From positions 1,247,514-1,311,513 of the forward strand of contig NZ_CP025117.1 of NCBI RefSeq assembly GCF_002831645.1: a DNA stretch of 64,000 bases, in the 5' to 3' direction. The notes beneath the pieces are model-generated. The model did not search any database. It was not told where the DNA came from and saw only the letters and a program-made list of their open reading frames with translations. The stretch comes from Olleya sp. Bg11-27 (GTDB lineage Bacteria; Bacteroidota; Bacteroidia; Flavobacteriales; Flavobacteriaceae). Shown here in pieces: positions 43,516 through 52,739 of the stretch (positions are counted from its first letter, which is position 1; every line of letters begins with the position of its first letter). Position numbers and translations under genes: made by a program.

Positions 43516-44058
43516 TTATTTTTTAGATTTGTTTCGTGTCTTTTTCTTCTCAGTTATTGGCTCTTCTTCATAAATTTTATCTCCTTTTTCAAGCCATTTG
43601 CTCCATGCTTCATTAAAAGTATGAACTTTATTGGTTTCTTTTTCTTCCGAATCAACTACAATAAAATCGTTGTTTTTCCATTCGAAAATACCGCCATAAA
43701 GATTAAGTACATTTGTGTAACCTTCGTCTTTTAGTTTTTTTGCAATCGTTTCTGATCGTATTCCAAGTGAGCAATAGACTACTATTTTTTCATCTTTGTT
43801 ACTATATATTTCGGTGACTGTTTTAATGTCAAAAAAGTCATAACCAACTAACATTGCATTTTTAATATGACTCACTTCAAACTCTTTAGGCTCTCGTGCA
43901 TCTAGTATAACAGCGTCAGTTTTTGGCATTGCTAATTCTTGTACGGTAATATAAGGGACGCTATTTTTGTTGTGTTTTTTTAGTAACTCATCCAGCGTGT
44001 CTTGCGCTATACTTTGAGCGGTAAAAAGACTTATAAATAAAAATAATACTGTTTTCAT
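43516..44058 (-). CDS. exported rhodanese-like protein
   Basis: 180 residues from the ATG at 44058, which gives a clean signal peptide (MKTVLFLFISLFTAQSIAQ); the upstream in-frame extension would overlap the neighbour. Single rhodanese domain with VILDAREPKEFEVSHI (about 50-65) and active-site loop VVYCSLGIRSE (Cys 96). The C-terminus is Lys/Arg-rich. Periplasmic sulfurtransferases can form persulfides and bind arsenic, so its place four bases after the metallophosphatase-like gene is notable. Confidence 0.85.
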   Translation of the reverse strand: MKTVLFLFISLFTAQSIAQDTLDELLKKHNKNSVPYITVQELAMPKTDAVILDAREPKEFEVSHIKNAMLVGYDFFDIKTVTEIYSNKDEKIVVYCSLGIRSETIAKKLKDEGYTNVLNLYGGIFEWKNNDFIVVDSEEKETNKVHTFNEAWSKWLEKGDKIYEEEPITEKKKTRNKSKK

Positions 44059-44062
44059 AGGG

Positions 44063-44890
44063 TTATAAATTAATTCCGAAACCTTGTAAGCCACTTTCTA
44101 TTGCTGGTAAAATTTCAGTGTTATCCCAAATTCCCGTAATAATGGTTCTTGCATATTCTTCTGGTAACAATCCATTTTTCATTAAACTATTGGTCAACTT
44201 ATAATTATAGTCGAGGTTATGGTGTGTAAATTTCATTTCGTTATTAACGTCTTCTAGAATAGCATACCATACTTGCGGAGTGCCATCATTAGCAGGCATA
44301 CCAATAACACCTGGATTTAACCATAGTTTTTGGTCTTGTTCATGGCTAAAAGGCAAACCGCAATGTCCAGCAATAATAACATCACTATTGGTGGCTTCTA
44401 ATGTTTTTGATTTAACAGACCAGTCTGTAGATTTAAACACAAACTCTGATACATTGAAGTAATCACCATGTACAACCGCTACTTTTTTGTTGGCATAGGT
44501 AAATGTTATATGATCAGGAATAGTTTTAAGATGTTCAATGGAGTTTTTACTCAGCTGACTTTGGGCAAATGGATACCATTGTTTTGAAAACCCATCACAA
44601 CGTGAGCCTTCTGTAAAGTCGCAACCACAATCTTCTTCGCCTTCAGTAAGTTGTATTTCTACATTACCTAAGACACTATTGGCTTTCCATAATTTAAACA
44701 GTTGAACTGTTTCTTCTGGTTGTGCGCAATAGCCAACAATATCTCCAGTACAAATGCAGTTTTCTGGTTTGATCTCTTCTTTTTCGGCAACAGCTTTAAG
44801 TGCTTCTAAAGCTTGTAAATTACTGTAAACGCCTCCAAAAAGAAGCACTTTACCAGATAATGTGCCAATATGTTTTATTGTTTTATCCAT
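44063..44890 (-). CDS. degenerate metallophosphoesterase-fold protein with Cys-rich insert
   Basis: 275 residues. Calcineurin-like fold, but motif I reads GGVYSN (19-24) where active enzymes have D-x-H-x-N, and motif III reads GNVE (75-78) instead of GNHD/E. Motif II GDIVGY (49-54), VVHGD and the first His of GHCGLPF remain. An insert around 84-100 carries Cys 88, 90 and 98 (EDCGCDF, SRCDGF), with further Cys at 45, 47 and 55. I infer altered metal binding or thiol-based As(III) binding rather than ordinary phosphatase activity. It overlaps the symporter gene by 16 bases. Confidence 0.78.
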   Translation of the reverse strand: MDKTIKHIGTLSGKVLLFGGVYSNLQALEALKAVAEKEEIKPENCICTGDIVGYCAQPEETVQLFKLWKANSVLGNVEIQLTEGEEDCGCDFTEGSRCDGFSKQWYPFAQSQLSKNSIEHLKTIPDHITFTYANKKVAVVHGDYFNVSEFVFKSTDWSVKSKTLEATNSDVIIAGHCGLPFSHEQDQKLWLNPGVIGMPANDGTPQVWYAILEDVNNEMKFTHHNLDYNYKLTNSLMKNGLLPEEYARTIITGIWDNTEILPAIESGLQGFGINL

Positions 44891-46209
44891 CTAGGAACGA
44901 AATATAAAATGTTACAACTAAAAATCCCCCAAACATTGACCCAAAGTAAATCGGCATAACGCCCTTTGGTAAAAATTAATGCCTCAGGAAAAATTTTAAA
45001 TATTAATAAAAATCCAAAAAGTAAGCCACAACCCACACTTAAATAAAAACTTATTTTGGGTACTTTATAATTCCAGAATAAAAAGATTGGTGTTAAACCA
45101 ATGACCATAGTTCCGGAAATGGTGGTTGCTGATAGTATTTCGGCATTAAAAAAGATTGGAATGGTCCCTAATAAGGCAATTGCAACCATTGCTAATCTTC
45201 CAAAAGAAAGGCTTTTGCCTAAGCCTAAATCCACAGCTAATAATTTTGAAAATGATGAAAAAGTCGAATCCAACGTTGATGCTGCTGAGGTAATCATTAT
45301 AAAATTAATGACTAACAATACCACCACACCAAATGCTTTTCCAACCTCAACTGCTGCTTGTCCTTTAAAACCTTGTGTTTGTGCGTAAACACCAATAATA
45401 CTGAATAACACAATACAGATGGCACCTAATAAACTAGCCCATAAAAAGCTTTTTCTAGTAACTTTAGGAGAACTTATAAAGGCTCTGTCTGTTAAAACGG
45501 GATCGTGAAAAGGGTAACTAAACGATTGGATTATAGCTGCAAAAAACAGGTTTAAACCCAGTTCAAAACTCCAAGTTCCTGAGGTTGCAATGTCTTTTGC
45601 TGTAAAATTTTCAACAGAAAAAATAGTATATAAAATAATGATTAGCAGTACAGAAAACAACACCATCTGGATCACGTCCGTAAAAATAGAACTACTCAGG
45701 CCACCTTTAATAGCATAGCTTAGCGTTAGTAATGTAAATACAATTATGGCTGTGTAGTAGCTAGCACTTCCTGTTTCTCCAAAGTAAGAGCCAATAACCA
45801 TGGTGTTACTCCAGACTTCATTAAACAATCGAATAATAATCAAAATAGTAAAAACAGCGACTGCTTTTTTACCAAATTTACTGGTTAAAAATTGATGGAT
45901 GCTAGTGTAGCCACCTTTGGTGCGTAATTGATATATTAGTAATCCTGCAACTGCAAAACTTAAATAGTAACCAGCATAAGCGACTCCGCCGACAATACCA
46001 AAGTCTAAACCTAAATTAGCCGCATTGGTAATGCTTTTGGCAAAAATCCAAGAAATAATAAGGCTTCCTGTTAGGACTAAAACGTTAGGTGATTTTTTAT
46101 TGTGATTAGCTTTAAAAAACGACTCGGTAGTTTTAGCGTAAGGGGACAGTAAAAACAAGAGTAAACTTGATCCTACTACCAAAATCCATTGCCAAATTTC
46201 TGTACTCAT
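44875..46209 (-). CDS. sodium:solute symporter (SSS family)
   Basis: 444 residues with about 12-13 transmembrane helices. SSS-like features: GVAYAGYYLSFAVAGLLIYQL, the sodium-site stretch near YAIKGGLSSSIFTDVIQM, and ASTLDSTFSSFSKLLAVDLG. It would import an organic solute with Na+ across the inner membrane. Follows SusD by three bases and overlaps the metallophosphatase-like gene. With SusC/SusD it makes a complete import route into the cytoplasm. The solute is not readable from sequence. Confidence 0.85.
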   Translation of the reverse strand: MSTEIWQWILVVGSSLLLFLLSPYAKTTESFFKANHNKKSPNVLVLTGSLIISWIFAKSITNAANLGLDFGIVGGVAYAGYYLSFAVAGLLIYQLRTKGGYTSIHQFLTSKFGKKAVAVFTILIIIRLFNEVWSNTMVIGSYFGETGSASYYTAIIVFTLLTLSYAIKGGLSSSIFTDVIQMVLFSVLLIIILYTIFSVENFTAKDIATSGTWSFELGLNLFFAAIIQSFSYPFHDPVLTDRAFISSPKVTRKSFLWASLLGAICIVLFSIIGVYAQTQGFKGQAAVEVGKAFGVVVLLVINFIMITSAASTLDSTFSSFSKLLAVDLGLGKSLSFGRLAMVAIALLGTIPIFFNAEILSATTISGTMVIGLTPIFLFWNYKVPKISFYLSVGCGLLFGFLLIFKIFPEALIFTKGRYADLLWVNVWGIFSCNILYFVPRWIKQ

Positions 46210-46212
46210 CTG

Positions 46213-47658
46213 TTAGTTTTCGTCCCACCAAACTGGGAAGTTTATATCGTTACCATTTGTTGCATTTGCAGCTTGATTATAATTCTCAGCATTTAAAGCA
46301 TCTTCCTCTGCGGGATAAGGCATTCTAACCGGAATTAAACCATTATTTAAACTTGCGGACACGGTGTTAAATTCAGGGAAACCTGTACGTCTATAGTCTA
46401 CCCAACCTTCATAACCATTAATAATATTAGCAATCCACTTTTGAGTCATTATTTGTTGTAACGGTGTTGTTCCAACAGCATCATAAGCTGCGTTACTTGT
46501 TAAATAAGTTGCTGGTAAATCAGTCTGCCAATATTCAAAAGCTTGCGTTACTCCTGTATTGTATAACGCTTGTGCATTTGCTGTAATTAACCCTTTTTCT
46601 GCAGCTTCGGCTAGTGTAAAGTAAACCTCCCAAGAGGTCATAAAATTAGCATCTAAAACCGAGGTGTCTTCTCTAAAAACAGTGCCTGCTAAAGAGTATT
46701 CTGCTAAAGCAATAGATGTTGATGAGGCATCAATACCATTTAGTAAACCGTTATACTCATTAGTTGTGGCGTTTTCAAAAGGTCTGAAAAAAGTACCTAT
46801 TCTGTTATCGTTTAAGTCCGTTAATAGCTCCTCCATAGTTTCCGATAGTACAAAATTATTGAAATCTCCAACACGCAATTGTGCTAGTCTAAAGCTGTTT
46901 GGATCAGTATTGGTAAAGTTAAATACTGCGTTTTCAGCTGTAGCTGAAATAAAATCGCCTGAGTTGTATAAGGCTTGTAAGTCTTCCGAAACATCGATTT
47001 TATCCGATAGTCTCATCAAATATTTCAACTTTAAACTATTAGCAAAAGTTATCCAGGCTTGCAAATTGCCATCAAATAGAATGTCGCCTTCCAAAGGAAT
47101 GGCTAAACTGTAATTTTGGATGGCTGTAATCCCTTTGTCTAAGTTGTCAAGGATTCCGTTCTCATCTAAATAAATAGATTGCTGCGTATCATAAGTTGGT
47201 GTAACGGTTCCGTTAACACCTTTAAAGGCTGCAAAGTAGGGCACATCTCCAAATAGATCTGTTAATCCTGCTGCCATATACGCTTTCAGAATTAAGGCCG
47301 GACCTTCATATACTCGAAAAGTAGCTGTTGTTCTGGATTGCGTTAGTATGATTTCGTTATCACGCAAGTTTGTGTAAAAAATAGGCCAAGGATTTCCTCC
47401 TAGTTGTGGCGATTTTAAATCATGTCTGTCAAATAGGTTAAAGTCCAAAGCAGTTCTGTGTTGCGATAATAAATCACCTGCAACAAAACCTTCGTAACTC
47501 ATTTGTTCTCCAAAATCGTAAATAACTTGACGTAACAACAAACTTGGTTGTACAGTGTTTGGAGCGTTAGGATTAGTATTAATGTCTTCAAAGTCCTTGG
47601 TGCAACTTGTAGTTAAAACAAGCGCGAAAAAACTTAATATATATAATGTGTTTTTCAT
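46213..47658 (-). CDS. SusD/RagB-like outer-membrane lipoprotein
   Basis: 481 residues. Lipoprotein signal with Cys 19 (ALVLTTSCTKDF), followed by DINTNPNAPNTVQPSLLLRQ, typical of the SusD-like_2 branch, and TPR-type helices. Ends with AATNGNDINFPVWWDEN, a common end of this group. Acts as the ligand-binding lid of the SusC channel at the cell surface. Ten bases after SusC. Confidence 0.9.
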   Translation of the reverse strand: MKNTLYILSFFALVLTTSCTKDFEDINTNPNAPNTVQPSLLLRQVIYDFGEQMSYEGFVAGDLLSQHRTALDFNLFDRHDLKSPQLGGNPWPIFYTNLRDNEIILTQSRTTATFRVYEGPALILKAYMAAGLTDLFGDVPYFAAFKGVNGTVTPTYDTQQSIYLDENGILDNLDKGITAIQNYSLAIPLEGDILFDGNLQAWITFANSLKLKYLMRLSDKIDVSEDLQALYNSGDFISATAENAVFNFTNTDPNSFRLAQLRVGDFNNFVLSETMEELLTDLNDNRIGTFFRPFENATTNEYNGLLNGIDASSTSIALAEYSLAGTVFREDTSVLDANFMTSWEVYFTLAEAAEKGLITANAQALYNTGVTQAFEYWQTDLPATYLTSNAAYDAVGTTPLQQIMTQKWIANIINGYEGWVDYRRTGFPEFNTVSASLNNGLIPVRMPYPAEEDALNAENYNQAANATNGNDINFPVWWDEN

Positions 47659-47668
47659 GATGTTGCTC

Positions 47669-50600
47669 TTAAAAATTTAAACTTGCTTTTAATCCAAAAC
47701 TACGTGATGAGGCATAACTCATGTCTTCCACACCACTTACAAAACCATCACCTTGAACCGCTAATTGTTCTGGGTCAAAATGTGGGTTTTCTGTAATAAC
47801 AAACAAGTTGCGACCAATTAAGGATATGGCAATATCGCCACCTTCTTCTAACCCTAAAAAGCCTTCTTTTAGTTTAAAATTGTAACCAATAGAAAATTGT
47901 CTCAACTTTAAGTAAGACGCATCATAGACATTATTTTCTTCATGGTTTCTGTCGTAAAATTGTCTGTAGTAGCTTTCGGCAGATACCGCAACGGTGTTAG
48001 GTTGTCCAGAAGCAGTTACACCTTCTGCAACAATACCATCTTCAGGTCTGTACTCGGTTTCTGCTAATTGTCCTCCAACATTACCTAAAGCACTGGTTCT
48101 TGATACAATCTCTCCACCTTGTCTCCAATCAAACAAAAAGCTTGCAGTCCAATTTTTATAACTAAAAGCGTTATTCCAACCTAATGTAAAATCAGGATTG
48201 TAATTCCCTAGTTTTTTAAGTGTATTGTCTGCTATATAGCGCCCGTCGCTATCAATTATAAATTGTCCGTCTTCGTTTTTAAGATACCCTGTACCATAAA
48301 AGTCTCCAATTTGCCCACCTTCTTCAACTTGAAACCAAACGGTTTGATTGGCACTATCGTAAATTCGGCTGTAAGCCAATGTTAAACGACCATCAGCTTG
48401 CGGTAGCGCTTCGATAGTTGCTTTGTTTTTAGCGAAGTTAAACGTCGTGTTCCACTTGAAGTTATTGGTTTTTATCGGTGTGATACCTGCAATAATTTCG
48501 ATACCAGTCGATTTTACTTTACCACCGTTAACGACTTGTTGCTCATAACCTGAGGATATAGGAATAGGTAATGATATAATCTGGTCTTTGGTAATTGCAT
48601 TGTAATAGGTAAGGTCAAAACGGATACGGTCATTTAGAAAACGTACATCTGCACCAAACTCATAATTAGTGGTGCTTTCAGGTTTTAAATTAGCGTTAGG
48701 AATAAAGTCCTGATTGCTAAAAGTTGGTTGACCGTTATAGGGTGTTTGAGAGATAAAAGCGCCCGAGGTTTGATAGGCATTAGTATCGTTTCCTACTTGT
48801 GCTACACTGGCTCTTAGTTTAGCAAATGACACCGCTTTTGGAAGTGTGGTAACATTAGATAAAATAAAGCTGGCTGAAGCCGAAGGATAGAAAAATGAAG
48901 TCCCATCTACAGAAAAAGGGGTTGCTAAAGCACTAGACCAATCATTACGTCCTGTAATATCTAAATATAGAAAGTCTTTGTAACCCAATTTGGCAATACC
49001 GTAAAAAGAATTAATACGTTTTTTAGAGTCAAACTGAAATACTTCAATAGGCGATGCTGCATTATTTAAACTAAAAATACCAGGTTGTGCTAAGTTAACG
49101 GTTTGAGCTTGTTTTGTGGATGCCTTCTGGTCTAAACGATTTCCTCCAGCGGATACATCTACTTTAAAATCGCCAAAGGTCTTATTGTAATTTAATAAAA
49201 AGTCAGTGTTAATTTCTCTGAAAAACACATCGTGTTCTGCGTAAGCACCATTTTTAAATCGGTTGCTAGAATAACTACGTTTTAATTCTCTTTTTTCTGA
49301 AGAGTAGTCCATTCCTGTTCTTAACTGTAAACTGAAGGCATCGGTAAATTGATGCTTAAAAGCCACATTACCAAACACACGATCACGATTAAAACTGTTG
49401 GTGTTTTCGTATAAAATAAAATAAGGGTTATCAAAAAATGTGTAGTTAAAACTATATTGTTGCACACCTTCTAAACCAGGTTGCCAATAATTTTTTAAAC
49501 TATTAATATCTAGACTTCGTGGACCCCAAGCCACTAAACTGTAATTTACGTTTTCACTACCATAACCGTTAGATGGTCTATTATCACTAGTTGAGTTAGT
49601 GTAAGAAATAGAGGTTGAAATCGTGGTTTTATCCGTAGGTTCAAAATTTAGTTTTGCAGCAACGGTTTGCCTGTCTAAATTGACACCAGGGATAATAGAT
49701 TCGCTTCTTAAATCTGTAAAAGACAAACGGTAATCTCCTGTGTCAAACCCATTAGAGATAGCAATATTATTAATTGTTGTGACGCCAGTTTGATAAAAGC
49801 CTTTTAAGTTATCAGGATTGGATTTTAAGAGTGTTGGTGTAATAGCGTCGCCATTATATAAAGCAGTATCGCCACCACGTACAATCGTTCCGTTTGGTAA
49901 CACGACAGGACTATCAAATTGCGGTGTAAAAACACCTGCATCCAATTGCGGTCCCCAAGAATAGGTAATATTGTCGTTAATACCACCACCAAGACCATCT
50001 ACATATTCAAACTGACCAGAATTACCTTGTCCGTAACTATTTTGAAACTCTGGTAATCTAAAAGCAGAATCCACAAATACAGAGGTGTTAATGCTAATCC
50101 CTAAACCTTTTGACTTTTTACCGCCTTTAGTTTTTATTACAATAACGCCGTTAGATGCTCGCGTACCATATAAAGCAGCTGCACTTGGTCCTTTTAAAAC
50201 CGAAACCTCTTCAATATCATCCGCATTAACATCCATTGCACCATTTCCGAAATCTATTTCCTGAAAACCTGCAGCAGCTTCGTTTGTAAAGTTGAAAACA
50301 GTATTGTTATTGATAGGGACACCATCGACTACAAACAAAGGATTGTTGTTAGAGAAAGAGGCTTCACCACGAATCGTGATTTTTGAAGATGATCCAACAC
50401 CTGTTGCACCTTGAGAGATCGTCACACCTGCTAATTTGCCTGCTAAATTGTCTAAAAAATTAACCGCTTTAACTTCTGTAAGTCCTTTTGAAGATAAAGA
50501 CTGCACCACATAACCTAGCTCTTTTGTGTCGCGTTCCAAACCTAGGGCTGTGATAACCACTTCGTCTAAACTTGAAGCATCTTCAATTAAAGCAACGTTT

Positions 50601-50860
50601 ATAGTTGTTTGATTAGTAATGGCTATTTGTTGTGTTTTGTACCCAATAAACGAAAACGATAACGTCTCCGTATTATCTAAAATAGTAATAGAATATTGTC
50701 CATCGTTATCCGTAATTGTTCCGCTATTATTGCTAGTCACAATGTTAACGTATGGTAATGTTTGACCATCTTCAGCACTTGTAACGGTGCCTGTAATTGT
50801 AGTTTGCGCGATGCTAAATGTAGATACAAGAAGCAAAGCACATAAGTAAATGTGTTTCAT
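47669..50860 (-). CDS. SusC/RagA-type TonB-dependent outer-membrane transporter
   Basis: 1063 residues. Signal peptide (MKHIYLCALLLVSTFSIAQ), a carboxypeptidase-regulatory-like domain (about 20-95), TonB-box-like LDEVVITALG (about 98-107), plug domain (LAGKLAGVTISQG, ITIRGEASFSNNNPLFVVDG, VSVLKGPSAAALYGTRASNG), then a 22-strand barrel ending RSFGLKASLNF. It forms the gated channel with the SusD protein and would be powered by the ExbBD system. Located inside the arsenosugar locus with no polysaccharide-degrading enzyme nearby, so the ligand is unlikely to be an ordinary glycan. Confidence 0.93.
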   Translation of the reverse strand: MKHIYLCALLLVSTFSIAQTTITGTVTSAEDGQTLPYVNIVTSNNSGTITDNDGQYSITILDNTETLSFSFIGYKTQQIAITNQTTINVALIEDASSLDEVVITALGLERDTKELGYVVQSLSSKGLTEVKAVNFLDNLAGKLAGVTISQGATGVGSSSKITIRGEASFSNNNPLFVVDGVPINNNTVFNFTNEAAAGFQEIDFGNGAMDVNADDIEEVSVLKGPSAAALYGTRASNGVIVIKTKGGKKSKGLGISINTSVFVDSAFRLPEFQNSYGQGNSGQFEYVDGLGGGINDNITYSWGPQLDAGVFTPQFDSPVVLPNGTIVRGGDTALYNGDAITPTLLKSNPDNLKGFYQTGVTTINNIAISNGFDTGDYRLSFTDLRSESIIPGVNLDRQTVAAKLNFEPTDKTTISTSISYTNSTSDNRPSNGYGSENVNYSLVAWGPRSLDINSLKNYWQPGLEGVQQYSFNYTFFDNPYFILYENTNSFNRDRVFGNVAFKHQFTDAFSLQLRTGMDYSSEKRELKRSYSSNRFKNGAYAEHDVFFREINTDFLLNYNKTFGDFKVDVSAGGNRLDQKASTKQAQTVNLAQPGIFSLNNAASPIEVFQFDSKKRINSFYGIAKLGYKDFLYLDITGRNDWSSALATPFSVDGTSFFYPSASASFILSNVTTLPKAVSFAKLRASVAQVGNDTNAYQTSGAFISQTPYNGQPTFSNQDFIPNANLKPESTTNYEFGADVRFLNDRIRFDLTYYNAITKDQIISLPIPISSGYEQQVVNGGKVKSTGIEIIAGITPIKTNNFKWNTTFNFAKNKATIEALPQADGRLTLAYSRIYDSANQTVWFQVEEGGQIGDFYGTGYLKNEDGQFIIDSDGRYIADNTLKKLGNYNPDFTLGWNNAFSYKNWTASFLFDWRQGGEIVSRTSALGNVGGQLAETEYRPEDGIVAEGVTASGQPNTVAVSAESYYRQFYDRNHEENNVYDASYLKLRQFSIGYNFKLKEGFLGLEEGGDIAISLIGRNLFVITENPHFDPEQLAVQGDGFVSGVEDMSYASSRSFGLKASLNF

Positions 50861-50901
50861 TTAAAAAGATTAGTTTCAGTAATAAAATGACTTAAAAGTC
50901 T

Positions 50902-51588
50902 TTAGTTTTTAATCGAAACTAATTGCGGAGAACCTTTATTAAAAAGGGTGTAATTTATAGTAAAATCTATAACTATAATAGTGTATAAAAGTATCGCTTT
51001 CGCGGAAATACAAAGCTGGAGTAATACTGTTTTTACTGCTTTTGAAATAGTTTTATAGCTATTTAATATTGAAGATATATCTGAAGCCGAATCAATATCA
51101 ACCAAAGTTTCTAGTAAACTGAAGCTAATATGGTTTACAGATAATAACTGTAATGTGGTTGTTTTTAACGCTGAGGTTTGCCAAGGAAGTTGACTAAAAC
51201 GTTTAGTATTAAATAACGCTTTATTAAGTCCCATTAAATAAAAACCACCATCTTTAGAAGGCCCAAAGACTAACTGATTGTTATTTAGTTTTTGGTTAGC
51301 ATCATTTAAATGCTTGGTTTTTAAATGAGGCGTGTCATTTCCTATCGAAATAATATTGGTAAAACCTTTGTCAAAAACGGTTTGTATTGCATGACTAAAA
51401 CGCGCACCAAAAGACGTTCCTTCTTGCTGCATTTCAGTAAAATGAAAATAGGGTAATCCCGTTTTTTTTACCTTATTAATGGTTTCATTAGTCAATGTTT
51501 CAAACAACTGACTATCTGCAAAAGATTTGCGCTTAGCATCCTCTTTAGCAGAATTTGAAAAAATTAATATGGCAGTTTTTTTTGTCAT
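50902..51588 (-). CDS. DUF2064 protein (second, diverged copy) with extended C-terminus
   Basis: 228 residues. Aligns by eye with the TIGR04282-type protein at 42906 over IISIGNDTPHLKTKHL and GPSKDGGFYLMGLNKALF, but the N-terminal NTP loop GKVKSRL is replaced by a degenerate KEDAKRKSF stretch. The C-terminus runs about 30 residues beyond the paralogue, ending in a hydrophobic AILLYTIIVIDFTINYTLF segment. That tail overlaps a copy of the dispersed GCTTTCGCGGAAATA motif (50993-51010), so it may come from insertion of repeat sequence that removed the original stop. Confidence 0.75.
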   Translation of the reverse strand: MTKKTAILIFSNSAKEDAKRKSFADSQLFETLTNETINKVKKTGLPYFHFTEMQQEGTSFGARFSHAIQTVFDKGFTNIISIGNDTPHLKTKHLNDANQKLNNNQLVFGPSKDGGFYLMGLNKALFNTKRFSQLPWQTSALKTTTLQLLSVNHISFSLLETLVDIDSASDISSILNSYKTISKAVKTVLLQLCISAKAILLYTIIVIDFTINYTLFNKGSPQLVSIKN

Positions 51589-51594
51589 TTTTTA

Positions 51595-51610
51595 ATTTCC
51601 GCGTAAGCGA
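51595..51610. repeat. inverted copy of the short dispersed motif
   Basis: ATTTCCGCGTAAGCGA lies in the 36-base gap between arsS and the DUF2064 gene. It is the reverse complement of the core found at 27853-27870. Confidence 0.5.
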
Positions 51611-51624
51611 AAACGCTATTTTAA

Positions 51625-52680
51625 CTATGCAACAACACCTTGACAGCTGCTTCCTGCTCCTGCAGTACAACCATAACAATGTTGAGAAATTATAATGTTT
51701 CGTCCCTCTAATAATTCTGTTTTATACTCAGAAATGTGTTTAGATTTACTGTTTACAGGTAGTTCTAACATTTGATTAAAATCACAATCAAATAAATAAC
51801 CATCCCAACTTACAGACAAGGTATTAGTACACATGACGTTTTGTACGGCTGCAGGATTATAAGCTTCTACTAAAGAGTACATGTAATCTTCATAGTTTTC
51901 TGAAGCAATTAAATAATCTAAAAAACGTGCAATTGGTAAGTTTGTAATAGCAAATAAGTTATGAAACTGAATGCTAAAATCTTCTGATAGTGCTTTCTTA
52001 AAATCTTTTTCCATAGCCATTTGATCACCAGGTAAAAATGCGCCTGAAGGATTATAAACTAAGTCTAGTTTTAAGTCACTTCCTGGCATACCATAACCAA
52101 CAGCATTTAATTCTTGTAACGCTTTTATGGACATGTCAAAAACACCTTCGCCACGTTGTTTATCCGTTTTTCCTCTAGTCCAGTGTGGCATAGAGCTTAT
52201 AACATGGATATTATGCTTTTTGAAAAACTCTGGTAAGTCGTAATATTTTTTATTAGCACGAATAATGGTTAAATTAGAGCGTACAATAAAATCTTTAATT
52301 CCAATTTTTGAAGCTTCTTCTACAAACCATCTAAAATTTGGGTTCATTTCTGGAGCACCTCCCGTTAAGTCTAAAGTATGCGCGCCAGTTGTTTTTATAA
52401 CATCCAAGATTTGTTGCATGGTCTCTTGGGTCATGATTTCCTTTCGGTCTGGACCGGCATCTACGTGACAGTGCTCGCACACTTGATTACACATGTAACC
52501 AACGTTAATTTGTAGTATTTCTAGCTTTTTCGCTATAAGCGGAAATTGACCAGTTTCAGAAATTTTATCTTTAAAAGTCGGTAATTCGCCATCAGCAAAA
52601 ATACCACCAGACAAAATCTCTAATTGTTTATTGCTTTTTGCTAAATCGCTTCCTAGTTTTTTAAGGGACTTTGTTGCCAT
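51625..52680 (-). CDS. arsS: arsenosugar biosynthesis radical SAM protein ArsS
   Basis: 351 residues. Radical-SAM Cx3Cx2C cluster NVGYMCNQVCEHCHVDAGP (C64, C68, C71) and a barrel with LDLTGGAPEMNPNF. The C-terminal Cys-rich end HCYGCTAGAGSSCQG is characteristic of ArsS and may hold another cluster or bind arsenic. Proposed to add the 5'-deoxyadenosyl group to dimethylarsenic made by ArsM. All cluster Cys codons are ordinary Cys, no UGA. A loose copy of the dispersed motif (52529-52546) lies inside the coding sequence near residue 50. Confidence 0.92.
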   Translation of the reverse strand: MATKSLKKLGSDLAKSNKQLEILSGGIFADGELPTFKDKISETGQFPLIAKKLEILQINVGYMCNQVCEHCHVDAGPDRKEIMTQETMQQILDVIKTTGAHTLDLTGGAPEMNPNFRWFVEEASKIGIKDFIVRSNLTIIRANKKYYDLPEFFKKHNIHVISSMPHWTRGKTDKQRGEGVFDMSIKALQELNAVGYGMPGSDLKLDLVYNPSGAFLPGDQMAMEKDFKKALSEDFSIQFHNLFAITNLPIARFLDYLIASENYEDYMYSLVEAYNPAAVQNVMCTNTLSVSWDGYLFDCDFNQMLELPVNSKSKHISEYKTELLEGRNIIISQHCYGCTAGAGSSCQGVVA

Positions 52681-52739
52681 TAATACAGTTGTCTTGTTTG
52701 TAGTCTAACTACGAAATTAATTAATCAGTGGTTTTAATA

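Noticed and set aside
46213-50860. Polysaccharide utilisation locus based on SusC/SusD
   Set aside because: No glycoside hydrolase, lyase or sulfatase lies near the pair; the GH113-like gene is 16 kb away in another operon.
51625-52680. Selenocysteine in ArsS
   Set aside because: All cluster Cys and the C-terminal Cys-rich motif are encoded by normal Cys codons and no in-frame UGA is present.
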